Shown here piece after piece: positions 8,926 to 18,377 of a stretch of DNA of 64,000 nucleotides. Position numbers and translations under genes: made by a program. The notes beneath the pieces are model-generated. The model was not told where the DNA came from. It did not search any database and saw nothing but the letters and a program-made list of their open reading frames with translations. Position 1 is the first letter of the stretch, and every line of letters begins with the position of its first letter. Location: positions 147,882-211,881 of the forward strand of contig CANKZG010000003.1 of the NCBI GenBank assembly GCA_947488435.1, written 5' to 3'. The DNA comes from an uncultured Flavobacteriaceae bacterium. GTDB taxonomy: Bacteria > Bacteroidota > Bacteroidia > Flavobacteriales > Flavobacteriaceae.

Positions 8926-8933
8926 TCAAATGT
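8926..8933 (-). promoter_or_regulatory. candidate -7 box ahead of the 97-aa gene and mutL
   Basis: On the minus strand TACATTTG matches TAnnTTTG and ends 17 nt before the ATG at 8908. It would serve the small membrane protein, mutL, both rhomboid genes and possibly the phosphatase-like gene. No clear -33 element. Confidence 0.45.
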
Positions 8934-9009
8934 ACTGAAAATAGGGTAAAATTGGCGTCGTAAGATGCTAAAAATTGTTAACAGCTTCCGTGCGGTATGG
9001 AACGGGAAT

Positions 9010-9495
9010 TTATATGTCCCCTAAAGCTGCCATTTTAATAGCTGCAATAGCTGCCTCCGTTCCCTTATTGCCATGCTTTCCGCCACTACGATCAATCGCT
9101 TGTTGTAGGTTGTTATCGGTAAGTACACAAAATATTGTAGGAATATCGGTTTGCATATTCACATCCTTAATTCCTTGAGCAGCAGCACTGCAAACAAAAT
9201 CAAAATGTGCTGTCTCCCCTTTGATTACACTTCCAATGGCAATAACGGCATCCAAATTATTAGATGCGATCATCTTTTTACATCCTAATGCAAGTTCAAA
9301 TGTTCCAGGAACATCCCAGCGTATAATATTTTCTTGCTTTGCACCACAATCTATAAGCGCAGCATAGGCACCGGAAAAAAGACCTTCGGTGATCTTAGTA
9401 TTCCATTCTGAAACAACAATCCCAAATCGAAACGTATTCGCAATTGGGATTGTATTCTTATCGTAAACCGATAAATTTTTATTAGCCGTAGCCAT
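9010..9495 (-). CDS. ribH: 6,7-dimethyl-8-ribityllumazine synthase
   Basis: Condenses the ribityl-uracil intermediate with a dihydroxybutanone phosphate in riboflavin synthesis; normally assembles into pentamers or capsids. Family motifs are VVSEWNTKITEGLFSGA at the substrate pocket, WDVPGTFELALGCK, AIGSVIKGETAHFDFVC (catalytic His) and GVLT-like CVLTDNN near the end. Length 161 aa is normal. The stop of the upstream TPR gene touches its start (1-nt overlap), a pair widespread in flavobacteria. No FMN riboswitch is visible upstream. Confidence 0.96.
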   Translation of the reverse strand: MATANKNLSVYDKNTIPIANTFRFGIVVSEWNTKITEGLFSGAYAALIDCGAKQENIIRWDVPGTFELALGCKKMIASNNLDAVIAIGSVIKGETAHFDFVCSAAAQGIKDVNMQTDIPTIFCVLTDNNLQQAIDRSGGKHGNKGTEAAIAAIKMAALGDI

Positions 9496-10262
9496 TAATT
9501 TGTTTTTTGAGCTCTTCCGATAAATGCATCGATTGAATTCGCTTCTTCTGACGCTGAAAATTCGTCTTTTATACGTTGGAAATACGATAATGCTTTTGCA
9601 TTTTCATCCAATTCTAAAGCTGTAACTCCTGCTTTGTATAAAAATTTTGGTGTTGTATAATCGTTAGTATTTTCTTTAAAGGCAGCTTCATAGTATTCCA
9701 ATGCCTCTGTAGGTTGATTTAACTGCATAAAAGCATCTCCAAGACCTCCTTTAGCAATAGCACCTAAAATTGCATCATCTGAAGAAAACTGTTCCAAGTG
9801 ATTAATAGCTTCTTGATAATTTTGCATATTTAAGTATGCCATCCCAGCTGCGTAATTCGCTAAGTTGGCAGCCTTTGTGCCTTTATACTCATCAATGATA
9901 TCAAGAAAACCATATTTACCTTCACCTCCATTGAGCGCCAGTGTAAATAGCGAATCTTTTTCTGTTGTACTTGCAATGGCTTGATCAAAATACTGTTGCG
10001 GATAGTATAATTCATTTGCTGCACTGGCTTCCTTAGGTTTTTGTATAAACTGTGCATAGCCTAAATATCCCAATACGCCTATGGCTACCACTCCAATAAT
10101 TCCTAAAATATAATTCTGATTTTTAGAAACCCACTCTTCTGTTTTTGAAGCCCCTTCATCCAAAGTACTAAAAACCTCAGCAGTAGTACTTCCATGTTGG
10201 TCAAATTCCTCTACTTCAACTTTACCCTTAGGCTTATGCCCTCTCTTCTTGTATGTGGCCAT
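9495..10262 (-). CDS. membrane-anchored TPR protein, YfgM-like
   Basis: A charged N-terminus (residues 1-48) is followed by one membrane helix (about 50-70) and then tetratricopeptide-like helices with repeated alanine-rich A-x3-YAAGMAYLNMQNYQEAINHLE-type units. The arrangement resembles YfgM, which helps folding of exported proteins at the SecYEG translocon. The role here is inferred only from architecture. Cotranscribed with ribH. Confidence 0.82.
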   Translation of the reverse strand: MATYKKRGHKPKGKVEVEEFDQHGSTTAEVFSTLDEGASKTEEWVSKNQNYILGIIGVVAIGVLGYLGYAQFIQKPKEASAANELYYPQQYFDQAIASTTEKDSLFTLALNGGEGKYGFLDIIDEYKGTKAANLANYAAGMAYLNMQNYQEAINHLEQFSSDDAILGAIAKGGLGDAFMQLNQPTEALEYYEAAFKENTNDYTTPKFLYKAGVTALELDENAKALSYFQRIKDEFSASEEANSIDAFIGRAQKTN

Positions 10263-10282
10263 TTTTTATTTAATTAATCGCG

Positions 10283-10290
10283 CAAAAATA
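10283..10290 (-). promoter_or_regulatory. candidate -7 box for the TPR-ribH operon
   Basis: Minus-strand TATTTTTG, a full TAnnTTTG match, ends 20 nt before the TPR start codon at 10262, giving a leader of about 15 nt. The rest of the divergent gap up to recF (10291-10490) shows no further gene or obvious box. Confidence 0.5.
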
Positions 10291-10490
10291 AAGTTTTTAT
10301 CCAAAACCAAAAGGGTATTTATTCGTTATTTTTCAATATTTTGCAGCTTCGTCTTCCAGAGCTAAGATTTATCTTCGGCTTTAACGTATGATGAAGCTAT
10401 ATCTTGAACCGTAAATCAAATAGCGTATTTCCGTTTAAAAGGGATTAAAAAATCAACAAATACCCTAATTATAATACCCATACCAATCTA

Positions 10491-11570
10491 ATGTTACTTA
10501 AAAAACTAGCCCTTTTAAATTATAAAAATTTCGATACTCAAGATTTTGAATTCGATACTAAAATTAACTGTTTTGTTGGCGCTAATGGTATTGGAAAAAC
10601 TAATGTTTTAGACGCTATTTATCATCTCTCTTTCGGAAAAAGTTATTTCAATCCCATCACAACACAAAACATTAAGCATGGCGAAGATTTTTTTGTAATT
10701 GACGGTGAGTTTCTCAAAAATGATCGCGATGAAAAGGTAATTTGTAGTGTAAAAAGGGGATCAAAAAAGATTATAAAACGCAATGGAAAAGCATACGAAC
10801 GATTTTCCGATCATATTGGATTCTTACCGCTAGTCATAGTTTCCCCAGCAGATCGCGATTTAATTACCGAGGGAAGCGATACGAGACGAAAATTTATGGA
10901 TGGTGTTATCTCACAATCTGATAAAGACTATCTTCAAAATCTAATAAAGTACACCAAAGTTTTAGCCCAACGCAACTCTTTGTTAAAGTATTTTGCTGTA
11001 AATAATACTTTTGACCAGGATACCCTAGAAGTTTACAACGAACAATTGCATGTTTTAGGAACAAGCATACACAGCAAACGAATTGCTTTTTTAGAAGCAT
11101 TTATTCCTATATTTAAAGAGCAGCATGCTCTTATTTCAAACGGAGTTGATCAAATATCCTTGTCGTATGATAGCAAACTATCGCAAAGTAATTTGTTGAT
11201 TTTACTAAAAAATGCATTAGAAAAAGATAGAGCTTTGCAGTATACCAGTGTAGGTATTCATAAAGATGATCTCAATTTTGAGATTGATGGTTATCCCATT
11301 AAAAAGTTTGGAAGTCAAGGGCAGCAGAAATCGTTTCTCATTGCTTTGAAACTTGCACAATTCCATTTTATAAAAACGCAATCACAGACAACCCCGATAC
11401 TTCTATTAGATGACATCTTTGATAAACTGGATGAAAGTCGGGTCTCTCATATTGTATCACTCGTAGACGATTCGCAATTTGGTCAGATTTTTATAAGTGA
11501 TACTCACGCAGATCGCACGGAAAAAGTAGTAAAAAACATTCACCAATCGTATAAAATTTTTAAATTGTAA
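10491..11570 (+). CDS. recF: DNA replication/repair protein RecF
   Basis: SMC-like ATPase that helps load RecA at gaps in duplex DNA together with RecO and RecR. The Walker A box is GANGIGKTN (30-38); the signature region has [19 protein letters not shown] (about 270-290), and Walker B with D-loop is [14 protein letters not shown] (about 307-320). Length 359 aa is standard. The next two genes follow with 1-nt and overlapping spacing, forming a recF-lipoprotein-DUF721 operon. Confidence 0.97.
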   Translation: MLLKKLALLNYKNFDTQDFEFDTKINCFVGANGIGKTNVLDAIYHLSFGKSYFNPITTQNIKHGEDFFVIDGEFLKNDRDEKVICSVKRGSKKIIKRNGKAYERFSDHIGFLPLVIVSPADRDLITEGSDTRRKFMDGVISQSDKDYLQNLIKYTKVLAQRNSLLKYFAVNNTFDQDTLEVYNEQLHVLGTSIHSKRIAFLEAFIPIFKEQHALISNGVDQISLSYDSKLSQSNLLILLKNALEKDRALQYTSVGIHKDDLNFEIDGYPIKKFGSQGQQKSFLIALKLAQFHFIKTQSQTTPILLLDDIFDKLDESRVSHIVSLVDDSQFGQIFISDTHADRTEKVVKNIHQSYKIFKL

Positions 11571-11571
11571 T

Positions 11572-11994
11572 ATGCGCAGTGTTATTCTGTTATCATTAAC
11601 ATTTTTACTAACTTCTTGTTCCCATAAAATAACAAGAGAAGATCTGCAGCAGCTAAACGGGTATTGGGAAATTGAAGAAGTACTATTTCCAGATGGAAAC
11701 CGCAAATCTTTTGGCGTAAATCCGATGATAGATTATATTGAAGTTTCGGAAAACTTAGAAGGTTTTCGGAAAAAAATGCAACCAAAATTCGATGGTACTT
11801 ATACCACATCTGATCATGCTACTTTTTTCGAAATCAACGAGATTGATGGGGCATTTAAAATTGAATATAAGGACGTTAGTTCTTTACGTATAGAACAGTT
11901 AATTTTGGTATCGGAAACGAACCTTTCTTTAATTAACGAAGCAAACGTTCAATACAAGTACCGACGATATCACCCAATTAATGTAGGAAACTAA
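11572..11994 (+). CDS. small lipoprotein, lipocalin-like
   Basis: A 140-aa protein with a signal peptide ending in a lipobox (LLTSC, Cys at 16), so it is probably a membrane-anchored lipoprotein. The mature part starts LNGYWEIEEVLFPDGNRKSF and has alternating beta-strand character, resembling lipocalin-like domains. No catalytic residues are apparent. Start is 1 nt after the recF stop; its stop overlaps the DUF721 start. Confidence 0.75.
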   Translation: MRSVILLSLTFLLTSCSHKITREDLQQLNGYWEIEEVLFPDGNRKSFGVNPMIDYIEVSENLEGFRKKMQPKFDGTYTTSDHATFFEINEIDGAFKIEYKDVSSLRIEQLILVSETNLSLINEANVQYKYRRYHPINVGN

Positions 11995-12290
11995 TGGATA
12001 AAACTAAACATGAAAACTTATCGATAAGTAAGGCCCTGCAAAAGTTCATTGCTAGCAATAAATTGCAAAAAGGAATTGACAAAGTAGATGCTCGTGAGTC
12101 ATGGAAAAGAATAATGGGAAAAGGTGTTAATAATTACACTACGGGTGTTGAACTTAGAAATTCTACCCTTTTTGTTTCCTTATCCTCTTCTGTTCTTAGA
12201 GAAGAACTGAGCCTTGGGAAATCTAAAATTATAAAGCTTTTAAATGAAGATATGGGAAAAGAGCTTATTCACAAATTGGTTTTGCGATAA
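11994..12290 (+). CDS. DUF721 (DciA-like) protein
   Basis: A 98-aa cytoplasmic protein with the DUF721 pattern: an amphipathic N-terminus (ISKALQKFIASNKLQKGIDKV), the ARESWKRIMG box, LRNSTLFVSLSSSVLREELS, then a C-terminal KIIKLLNEDMG segment. DciA, the characterised member of this superfamily, helps load the replicative helicase. Location directly after recF supports a replication-related role, but this lineage-specific short form has not been tested as far as I know. Confidence 0.85.
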   Translation: MDKTKHENLSISKALQKFIASNKLQKGIDKVDARESWKRIMGKGVNNYTTGVELRNSTLFVSLSSSVLREELSLGKSKIIKLLNEDMGKELIHKLVLR

Positions 12291-12317
12291 AACTATTTTC
12301 CCATATTCCTATTTTTT

Positions 12318-12740
12318 CTAAGCGTACACTTCTCTTCCTGAAAAATGAAAAGCGCCTTCAATAGCTGCATTTTCATCACTATCTGAACCATGTACTGCAT
12401 TTTCTCCAATTGATGTTGCAAATAACTTGCGTATGGTTCCTTCTGCAGCTTCCGCAGGGTTGGTAGCTCCAATAAGCACTCTAAAGTCCTCCACAGCATT
12501 TTCTTTTTCTAAAATTGCTGCCACTATAGGTCCACGTGTCATAAATGTCACCAACTCTTCAAAAAATGGGCGCTCTTTATGTACTGCATAAAACTCTTTA
12601 GCATCGCGTAAGCTAAGCTGCGTATATTTTAGCGCTACTATTTTAAAACCTGCTGCCGTGATCTTTTCTAAAATAGCACCTATATGACCATTTTCAACCG
12701 CATCCGGCTTAATCATAGTAAATGTTTTGTTTTCTGTCAT
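12318..12740 (-). CDS. ndk: nucleoside-diphosphate kinase
   Basis: Transfers the gamma phosphate between nucleoside di- and triphosphates through a phospho-histidine. The N-terminus FTMIKPDAV, the [18 protein letters not shown] loop, the [20 protein letters not shown] segment and the active-site NAVHGSDS (His about 116) are all present. Length 140 aa is normal. Monocistronic, converging on DUF721. Confidence 0.97.
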   Translation of the reverse strand: MTENKTFTMIKPDAVENGHIGAILEKITAAGFKIVALKYTQLSLRDAKEFYAVHKERPFFEELVTFMTRGPIVAAILEKENAVEDFRVLIGATNPAEAAEGTIRKLFATSIGENAVHGSDSDENAAIEGAFHFSGREVYA

Positions 12741-12756
12741 TTGTAAAAATTTTCGG

Positions 12757-12764
12757 CAAAAATA
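12757..12764 (-). promoter_or_regulatory. candidate -7 box for ndk
   Basis: Minus-strand TATTTTTG (TAnnTTTG) ends 16 nt before the ndk ATG, giving a leader of about 10 nt. The -33 element is not clear. Confidence 0.5.
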
Positions 12765-12785
12765 CGGTTTTTACCCTAACCCAAC

Positions 12786-13814
12786 TTAATATACTTGCCA
12801 TAATTCTTGCAGGACCTCCCCTTCTTTTCCAATCATCTTAAAAATTACTTTTCGGGTATTCAAATTCAATTCTATAAGTCCAAAACTTTCGGTAGCAATA
12901 ACCTCTCCTATACGATAGGTATTTGCCTCTCCAGAAAAATTAGTATATGCATGGGTTAAACCGCTGCTTGTAAAATCAATTAATGGATAGGACATCCCTT
13001 CAATTCTGGTTTTAGAGAATTCAGAAATATGACGATCTCCCGACAAAACAATAACTCCTTTAGCAGCTGAATTCTGTACTATCTTCTTAAATCGATCCAC
13101 TTCATGCGGAAAGTTTCCCCAAGTTTCAAAACCATGTTCTTTTGATAATAATTGAATACTACTCACAACAATATTAAAATCAGCTGTTGATTGTTTCAGT
13201 TGTTCTTCAAGCCAATGCCATTGTTTTTCTCCCAATAAGGTTCCCTTGCCATAGGTGTTAGGCTGAAAACGCTTTGATCCATTTTCGGCCTTGGTCAACC
13301 CAGAGCGAAAGTATCGCGTATCCAAAACAATGACACGCACTTTTTTTGTTTCAATTTTATAATCATGCACATCATAAATTCCTTCTTGAAAACGAATCGG
13401 ATCATCATCTGAAACATCAAGAAAATCTAAAAACAGCTGTTGGCTTTCTTTTTTTGCGGCAAATTCAACTCCACCATCATTCAAGCCGTAATCATGATCA
13501 TCCCAAGTACCAATAATGGGTATCGAAGATTTCAAATATTGGTAGGCTTTTACTTCGTCTTGACGTTGATATAACTTTTCGAGTTTAATCATATTACTGG
13601 TATCAGCATATATATTATCTCCACCCCAAATCCACAAATCCGGATTTTCTGCAACAATAGGTTCCCATAGCATATTTTTTATCTGAGTCTTGTTGCAAGA
13701 ACCAAAGGCAATGGTAAATTTTGAATTGAGGGTCTTTCCTGCAGTTTTAGCATTTTCTTGCACATATCCAAAATTATAGCTCAAAAGGCACAGGCAAAAT
13801 AGTAGTTTTTTCAT
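12786..13814 (-). CDS. PhoD-like alkaline phosphatase family protein, secreted
   Basis: A metallophosphoesterase of the PhoD superfamily with a signal peptide (MKKLLFCLCLLSYNFGYVQ). Motifs in order are FGSCNKTQ, WIWGGDNIYAD, GTWDDHDYG, VIVLDTRYFR and VLSGDRHISEF, which supply the metal ligands. The frame is open from 13865, but the ATG at 13814 fits the signal peptide and leaves a promoter upstream, so I chose it (342 aa). The substrate is unknown; PhoD-like enzymes usually cleave phosphodiesters or phosphomonoesters outside the cytoplasm. Confidence 0.9.
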   Translation of the reverse strand: MKKLLFCLCLLSYNFGYVQENAKTAGKTLNSKFTIAFGSCNKTQIKNMLWEPIVAENPDLWIWGGDNIYADTSNMIKLEKLYQRQDEVKAYQYLKSSIPIIGTWDDHDYGLNDGGVEFAAKKESQQLFLDFLDVSDDDPIRFQEGIYDVHDYKIETKKVRVIVLDTRYFRSGLTKAENGSKRFQPNTYGKGTLLGEKQWHWLEEQLKQSTADFNIVVSSIQLLSKEHGFETWGNFPHEVDRFKKIVQNSAAKGVIVLSGDRHISEFSKTRIEGMSYPLIDFTSSGLTHAYTNFSGEANTYRIGEVIATESFGLIELNLNTRKVIFKMIGKEGEVLQELWQVY

Positions 13815-13849
13815 TTTATAAATTAACATTTTACGATCAGCTTTAGTGC

Positions 13850-13879
13850 CAAATTTAGCACTCAAACTATAGTTTACAA
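13850..13879 (-). promoter_or_regulatory. promoter of the PhoD-like gene (-33 TTG, 19 nt, -7 TAAATTTG)
   Basis: On the minus strand TTG (13879-13877) is followed after 19 nt by TAAATTTG (13857-13850), both matching the Bacteroidota -33/-7 pattern in content and spacing. Initiation near 13845 gives a leader of about 30 nt before the ATG at 13814, which also argues against the longer reading frame. Confidence 0.6.
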
Positions 13880-13963
13880 TTGTATCGTATTCAATTTCGA
13901 GACAACATTCTTTTGGGGTTTTAAAATTACTGAATTGTACGTAAAGTCTATGTTATAAAATCA

Positions 13964-13971
13964 TATCTTTG
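13964..13971 (+). promoter_or_regulatory. -7 box placed for a leaderless nrnA mRNA
   Basis: TATCTTTG (TAnnTTTG) ends 5 nt before the nrnA ATG. Since initiation normally occurs a few nt downstream of this box, the transcript should begin at or next to the start codon. Confidence 0.55.
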
Positions 13972-13976
13972 CATGC

Positions 13977-14993
13977 ATGAATTTAGCAGATATTCAGGCA
14001 GTAAAAGAAATTCTTTCTACACCCCAAAAAATTGTAATTCTACCTCATAAAAATCCGGATGGAGATGCTATTGGTTCCACCTTGGCTTTATATCATTATT
14101 TAATTGCAATAGGACAGGATGCGAGGGTAATTGCACCCAATGACTATCCTAAATTTTTAAAATGGATGCCAGGAACAGATGCTATTTTAAATTTTGAAAA
14201 ACAACATAAACTTTGCGATAGCCTTATTAGACAAACTTCGGTTATTTTTACCTTAGACTTTAATCATTTCTCAAGGGTTGGACAGTTAGAACCGCTATTG
14301 GAGGCTTCCGATGCTACATTTGTAATGATTGATCATCATCAAGCTCCTGCCTCTTATGCTAAAGTAACATACTCTGATGTACAGATGAGTTCTACTTGCG
14401 AGATGGTTTATAATTTTATAGCTTATTTAGACGGTCTGGATCGTATTACCCGAGATATTGCCAATTGTTTATATACGGGAATAATGACCGATACAGGCTC
14501 TTTTAAATTTCCGTGTACAACGAGTAAAACGCATAGAGTTATAGCCGATCTTATTGAAAAAGGAGCTGAAAATACAGCAATTCATGATCGCGTTTACGAT
14601 ACCAATTCCCCCAGCCGTTTACAACTTTTAGGGTGCGCTTTAAAAAATTTAGTGATCTTACCACAATATCATACCGCATATATTACGTTAAGTCAAGAAG
14701 AGTTAGACACCTATAACTATAAAAAAGGAGATACCGAAGGTTTTGTTAATTATGGTTTAACAATGGAGAACATCATTTTTGCAGTTATTTTCATTGAGAA
14801 TAAGGAGGAAAAAATTATCAAAATATCTTTTAGATCAAAAGGAAATTTTTCCGTAAACGAATTTGCTCGATCACATTTCAGCGGTGGAGGACACACTAAT
14901 GCGGCAGGAGGAAAAAGTGATATGAACATGAAAGAAACAACCGAACACTTTTCAAAACTATTGGAAAGGTATAAATCAAAGTTAAGTGCATGA
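13977..14993 (+). CDS. nrnA: bifunctional oligoribonuclease / PAP phosphatase (DHH family)
   Basis: DHH/DHHA1 phosphoesterase that degrades nanoRNAs and can dephosphorylate 3'-phosphoadenosine 5'-phosphate. DHH-domain motifs: LPHKNPDGDAIGS (metal-binding Asp), TLDFNHFSRVG, MIDHHQAP (the DHH box) and TGIMTDTGSFKF. The DHHA1 domain ends with FSGGGHTNAAGG. Length 338 aa is normal. The next gene, gldI, overlaps its stop by 4 nt, so the two are translationally coupled. Confidence 0.94.
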   Translation: MNLADIQAVKEILSTPQKIVILPHKNPDGDAIGSTLALYHYLIAIGQDARVIAPNDYPKFLKWMPGTDAILNFEKQHKLCDSLIRQTSVIFTLDFNHFSRVGQLEPLLEASDATFVMIDHHQAPASYAKVTYSDVQMSSTCEMVYNFIAYLDGLDRITRDIANCLYTGIMTDTGSFKFPCTTSKTHRVIADLIEKGAENTAIHDRVYDTNSPSRLQLLGCALKNLVILPQYHTAYITLSQEELDTYNYKKGDTEGFVNYGLTMENIIFAVIFIENKEEKIIKISFRSKGNFSVNEFARSHFSGGGHTNAAGGKSDMNMKETTEHFSKLLERYKSKLSA

Positions 14994-15541
14994 AACAGTT
15001 ATTTATCTTTTTAGGGTGTATTAGTTTCATTGGATGTGCTGGTCCTGAGGCACGAAGGCCGAAAGAAGTGAGATCGGGAAGTTTTATTCAAGAATCTGTA
15101 CAACGTAGTAAAGCCCTTCTAGAAAAAGAACAACAACTTATACAGCAGCTTATAGCACAAGATTCAGCGCATAGTTATCAAAGCACCGCCAGTGGTTCTT
15201 GGTTTTTCTATCAACAAAAAAACGAAGACGGTAGCGAGTTAATCCAAACTGATGACATGGTCACATTAACTTACGATCTTATCTCTTTTTCCAACGATAC
15301 AATTTACTCGCAAGCAGAAATTGGAACACTGGTTTATAAAGTAGATAAACAGGAACTTTTTCCAGGCTTAAGAAATAGCATTAAAACACTTAAAGAGGGA
15401 GAAATTGCAACATTCCTATTTCCCTCTTCCCTAGCCTATGGTTATCATGGCGACAATGATAAAATAGGAGCTAATGTGCCTGTAAAATCAACAATTAACA
15501 TATTAACTATTGAACGTAAAAAAGATAGCATTCAAAATTAA
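14990..15541 (+). CDS. gldI: gliding motility-associated FKBP-type lipoprotein GldI
   Basis: GldI is a lipoprotein prolyl isomerase needed for gliding in Flavobacterium, probably by helping fold other envelope motility proteins. The signal peptide ends in a lipobox with Cys16 (FIGC), and residues about 80-180 form an FKBP domain with LFPGLRNSIKTLKEGE and FPSSLAYGYHGDND. Length 183 aa agrees with known GldI. Gene order nrnA-gldI-PPIase is typical of flavobacteria. Other gld/spr genes are not in this window, so actual gliding cannot be judged. Confidence 0.88.
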   Translation: MKQLFIFLGCISFIGCAGPEARRPKEVRSGSFIQESVQRSKALLEKEQQLIQQLIAQDSAHSYQSTASGSWFFYQQKNEDGSELIQTDDMVTLTYDLISFSNDTIYSQAEIGTLVYKVDKQELFPGLRNSIKTLKEGEIATFLFPSSLAYGYHGDNDKIGANVPVKSTINILTIERKKDSIQN

Positions 15542-15553
15542 AACTATAATAAC

Positions 15554-16741
15554 ATGAAAAAAATACACGTATTGTTTTTTACAATACTATTCGTACTTCT
15601 AGGTTGTAAATCCAGTCAACGTGCAGATTTGGGTGACGGTATTTTTGCCGATATTAAAACCAATAAAGGAGATATTGTTTTAAAATTAGAACATGGAAAA
15701 GCGCCCATCACGGTCGCTAATTTTATTTCGCTTGCGGAAGGTAAAAACCCCTTTGTAACAGATAGTCTTAAAGGAAAAAAGTATTACGATGGGGTCATAT
15801 TCCATCGCGTTATGAAAGATTTCATGATTCAAAGCGGAGATCCAACGGGTACCGGAAGAGGAAATCCAGGGTATCGATTTAAGGACGAGTTTAGTGATTC
15901 GTTGCGACATTATAAGGCAGGAATTTTATCTATGGCTAATGCCGGCCCTAAAACAAATGGAAGTCAATTCTTTATCACGCATAAAGAAACTCCTTTTCTT
16001 GATGCTTATGATGAAAATGGATTTTTAAAGCCTTGTGCAAACCCTAGAGTAAGTTGTCATGCCGTATTTGGAGAAGTAGTTGAAGGTATGGAAGTTGTTA
16101 ATGCCATTGCCGAAACAGAAGTGTCGACTGATCCTAGTACACCAAACCGTCCTATAAGTGAAGTCGTTATGAATACGATTCAAATTATACGCAATGGAAA
16201 GGAAGCCCGAAAATTTGATGCAGTACAGGTAATGACAGATTATTTTGCCGAGGAAGAGGAGCTTATAAAAGCTAAGGAAGAAAAGAAATTAGCCTTTGTA
16301 GAAGAATTTAAAAAACAACAAGCAGTTGCTCAGGAACTTGCTTCAGGATTAAAAATATATACACTTGAAAAAGGAACAGGTGTAAAACCCAAATTAGGAG
16401 AAAATGTTTTGGTGAACTATGCAGGTTGGTTGGAAGATGGAACGTTGTTTGATACCTGTGTAAAAGAAGTCGCGGAACAAGCTGACAACTTTGCTCAAAT
16501 TAATGCAAGACATCGAGGGATTTTTGCACCTACCCCTATGGGCTATAGCCCTGAAGCACGCCTAGTACCAGGTTTTAGAGAAGGACTTTTATCCATGAGT
16601 GTAGGAGATAAAGTGCGAGTTTTTATTCCTCCCCATCTAGGGTATGGCGCATCCGGAAGTGGACCAATTCCGCCGAATGCTAATCTAGTTTTTGATCTTG
16701 AGATCACAGGTACGGTTTCCAATCCTACGCCTGAGCAATAA
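15554..16741 (+). CDS. cyclophilin-FKBP fusion peptidyl-prolyl isomerase, lipoprotein
   Basis: Lipobox LLGC (Cys18) follows a short signal peptide, so it is anchored to the envelope. Residues about 28-215 form a cyclophilin domain (FHRVMKDFMIQSGDPTGTG, AGPKTNGSQFFIT) and residues about 265-390 an FKBP domain (VLVNYAGWLEDGTLFD, LVPGFREGLLSMSVGDKVR, HLGYGASGSGPIPPN). A charged helical linker (about 215-255) joins them. It lies 12 nt after gldI, likely one operon for folding of exported proteins. Confidence 0.93.
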   Translation: MKKIHVLFFTILFVLLGCKSSQRADLGDGIFADIKTNKGDIVLKLEHGKAPITVANFISLAEGKNPFVTDSLKGKKYYDGVIFHRVMKDFMIQSGDPTGTGRGNPGYRFKDEFSDSLRHYKAGILSMANAGPKTNGSQFFITHKETPFLDAYDENGFLKPCANPRVSCHAVFGEVVEGMEVVNAIAETEVSTDPSTPNRPISEVVMNTIQIIRNGKEARKFDAVQVMTDYFAEEEELIKAKEEKKLAFVEEFKKQQAVAQELASGLKIYTLEKGTGVKPKLGENVLVNYAGWLEDGTLFDTCVKEVAEQADNFAQINARHRGIFAPTPMGYSPEARLVPGFREGLLSMSVGDKVRVFIPPHLGYGASGSGPIPPNANLVFDLEITGTVSNPTPEQ

Positions 16742-16763
16742 TTAAAAGTCATTACAGTACATT

Positions 16764-16794
16764 AAAAAAAGTCCGCAGTTTGCGGACTTTTTTT
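16764..16794. terminator. bidirectional intrinsic terminator between PPIase and pepD
   Basis: GC-rich hairpin GTCCGCA-GTT-TGCGGAC flanked by an A-run on the left and a T-run on the right, so it can stop transcription from either side. Confidence 0.85.
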
Positions 16795-16803
16795 AATACT
16801 ATT

Positions 16804-18264
16804 TTATTTATTTGGTATGTGTTGTAGAATTTCTAAAAGAAAACGCCAAAACTTTTGAACGGACGAAATCTGCACACGCTCATCTGGAGAATGCGCTCCC
16901 TCAATAGTTGGTCCAAAACTTATCATATCCATTTCTGGATAATTTTGTCCTAAAATACCACATTCTAATCCCGCATGACAAGCCGCAACCTTAGGTTTTT
17001 CATGAAATAAAGTTTCGTATCGGGTTAGGAGCACGTTCAATATATCAGAATCAGATCTTGGCGTCCACCCTGGGTAATCTCCACTAAATATAACTTTGCA
17101 ACCAGCAAGTTCAAAAGTAGCTTTTAACCCATTTGCTAAATCAGTTTTTGCTGAATTTACAGACGATCGAGTTAAACACATTATTTTAATAGCCCCTTCT
17201 TTTACCAATACTCTCGCTACATTGTTCGAGGTTTCAACCAAATCAGAAACTACAGCACTCATAGCATAAACACCGTTATGGGCAGCATAAACTGACCTGA
17301 GCAGTAGTAACTGAACTTCTTTGTTCATAACCTGATCTGAAGCTTCTGTAGCAATCAAATCTATAGTCAGCTCCGGTTCCATTACTTTCAATTCCTCTTT
17401 TTGCGTGCTACAATCAAGTTTAAATTCTGCTTTGAACATTGCTTCCTGCGCTACAGGTAGTCTAATTATCGCATAACTTTCTCTTGGAATTGCATTCCGT
17501 AATCCTCCACCATTAATTTCTACAATTTCAATTGGAAATGCCTCCGTTGCATTAAATAAAAGCCGGTTCATAATTTTATTGGCATTTCCATAACCCCTAT
17601 GAATATCTATCCCACTATGTCCACCTTGAAGTCCTTTTACCTCAATACGGTATGCAATACTGTCAGGAAAAGCGGTTACTTCCTCATAAGATCTTGAGGC
17701 AGTAACATCAACGCCTCCCGCACAGCCGATATCCAATTCATCGTCTTCTTCTGTATCTAGATTCAAAAGTATCTCTCCTTTTAAAATACCACCTTCCAAT
17801 CCCATTGCCCCAGTCATTCCCGTTTCCTCGTCAATAGTGAATAATGCTTCCAACTCAGGATGAGGTATCGCTGTACTTTCTAATAGGGTCATAATCGCAG
17901 CAACTCCTAGTCCGTTATCTGCGCCCAATGTAGTTCCTTTGGCGCGTACCCAATCTCCATCGACAAACATTGCAATACCTTCAACATCAAAATCAAACAC
18001 GGTATCTGTATTTTTCTGATGTACCATATCCAGATGTGACTGCAGGGTAACACATTTTTTATGTTCCATCCCTGGAGTAGCAGGTTTTCGAATAATAACA
18101 TTTCCTACCTTATCCGTTATTGTTTCGAGACCTAATTTTTTTCCAAAGTCTACCATAAAGGCGATAACTCGCTCCTCTTTTTTTGAAGGTCTTGGCACTG
18201 CATTTAAGTCAGCAAAATTTTTCCAAACTAATTTTGGTTCTAAGTTTCTTATTTCTTGACTCAT
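16804..18264 (-). CDS. pepD: aminoacyl-histidine dipeptidase (M20 family)
   Basis: Cytoplasmic zinc dipeptidase of the PepD/carnosinase type. Metal and catalytic motifs are LQSHLDMV (His, Asp), GADNGLGVA (bridging Asp), IDEETGMTGA (Glu pair) and NLDTEEDDELDIG. The lid domain contains GLQGGHSGIDIH. The last ligand is the His in FGPTIEGAHSPDE. Length 486 aa is standard. It stands alone, sharing a terminator with the convergent PPIase gene. The upstream gap to the next gene holds no other gene. Confidence 0.95.
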   Translation of the reverse strand: MSQEIRNLEPKLVWKNFADLNAVPRPSKKEERVIAFMVDFGKKLGLETITDKVGNVIIRKPATPGMEHKKCVTLQSHLDMVHQKNTDTVFDFDVEGIAMFVDGDWVRAKGTTLGADNGLGVAAIMTLLESTAIPHPELEALFTIDEETGMTGAMGLEGGILKGEILLNLDTEEDDELDIGCAGGVDVTASRSYEEVTAFPDSIAYRIEVKGLQGGHSGIDIHRGYGNANKIMNRLLFNATEAFPIEIVEINGGGLRNAIPRESYAIIRLPVAQEAMFKAEFKLDCSTQKEELKVMEPELTIDLIATEASDQVMNKEVQLLLLRSVYAAHNGVYAMSAVVSDLVETSNNVARVLVKEGAIKIMCLTRSSVNSAKTDLANGLKATFELAGCKVIFSGDYPGWTPRSDSDILNVLLTRYETLFHEKPKVAACHAGLECGILGQNYPEMDMISFGPTIEGAHSPDERVQISSVQKFWRFLLEILQHIPNK

Positions 18265-18377
18265 GGGTATTCCATTTTAAGTGTTAAAAATAAGCATATG
18301 AATATTGTATTAGGGCTTTTTTTAATTTTACCTTTAGAATTCTTACGTCATAAAAAAAAGTACGTTCAATAATTGGC

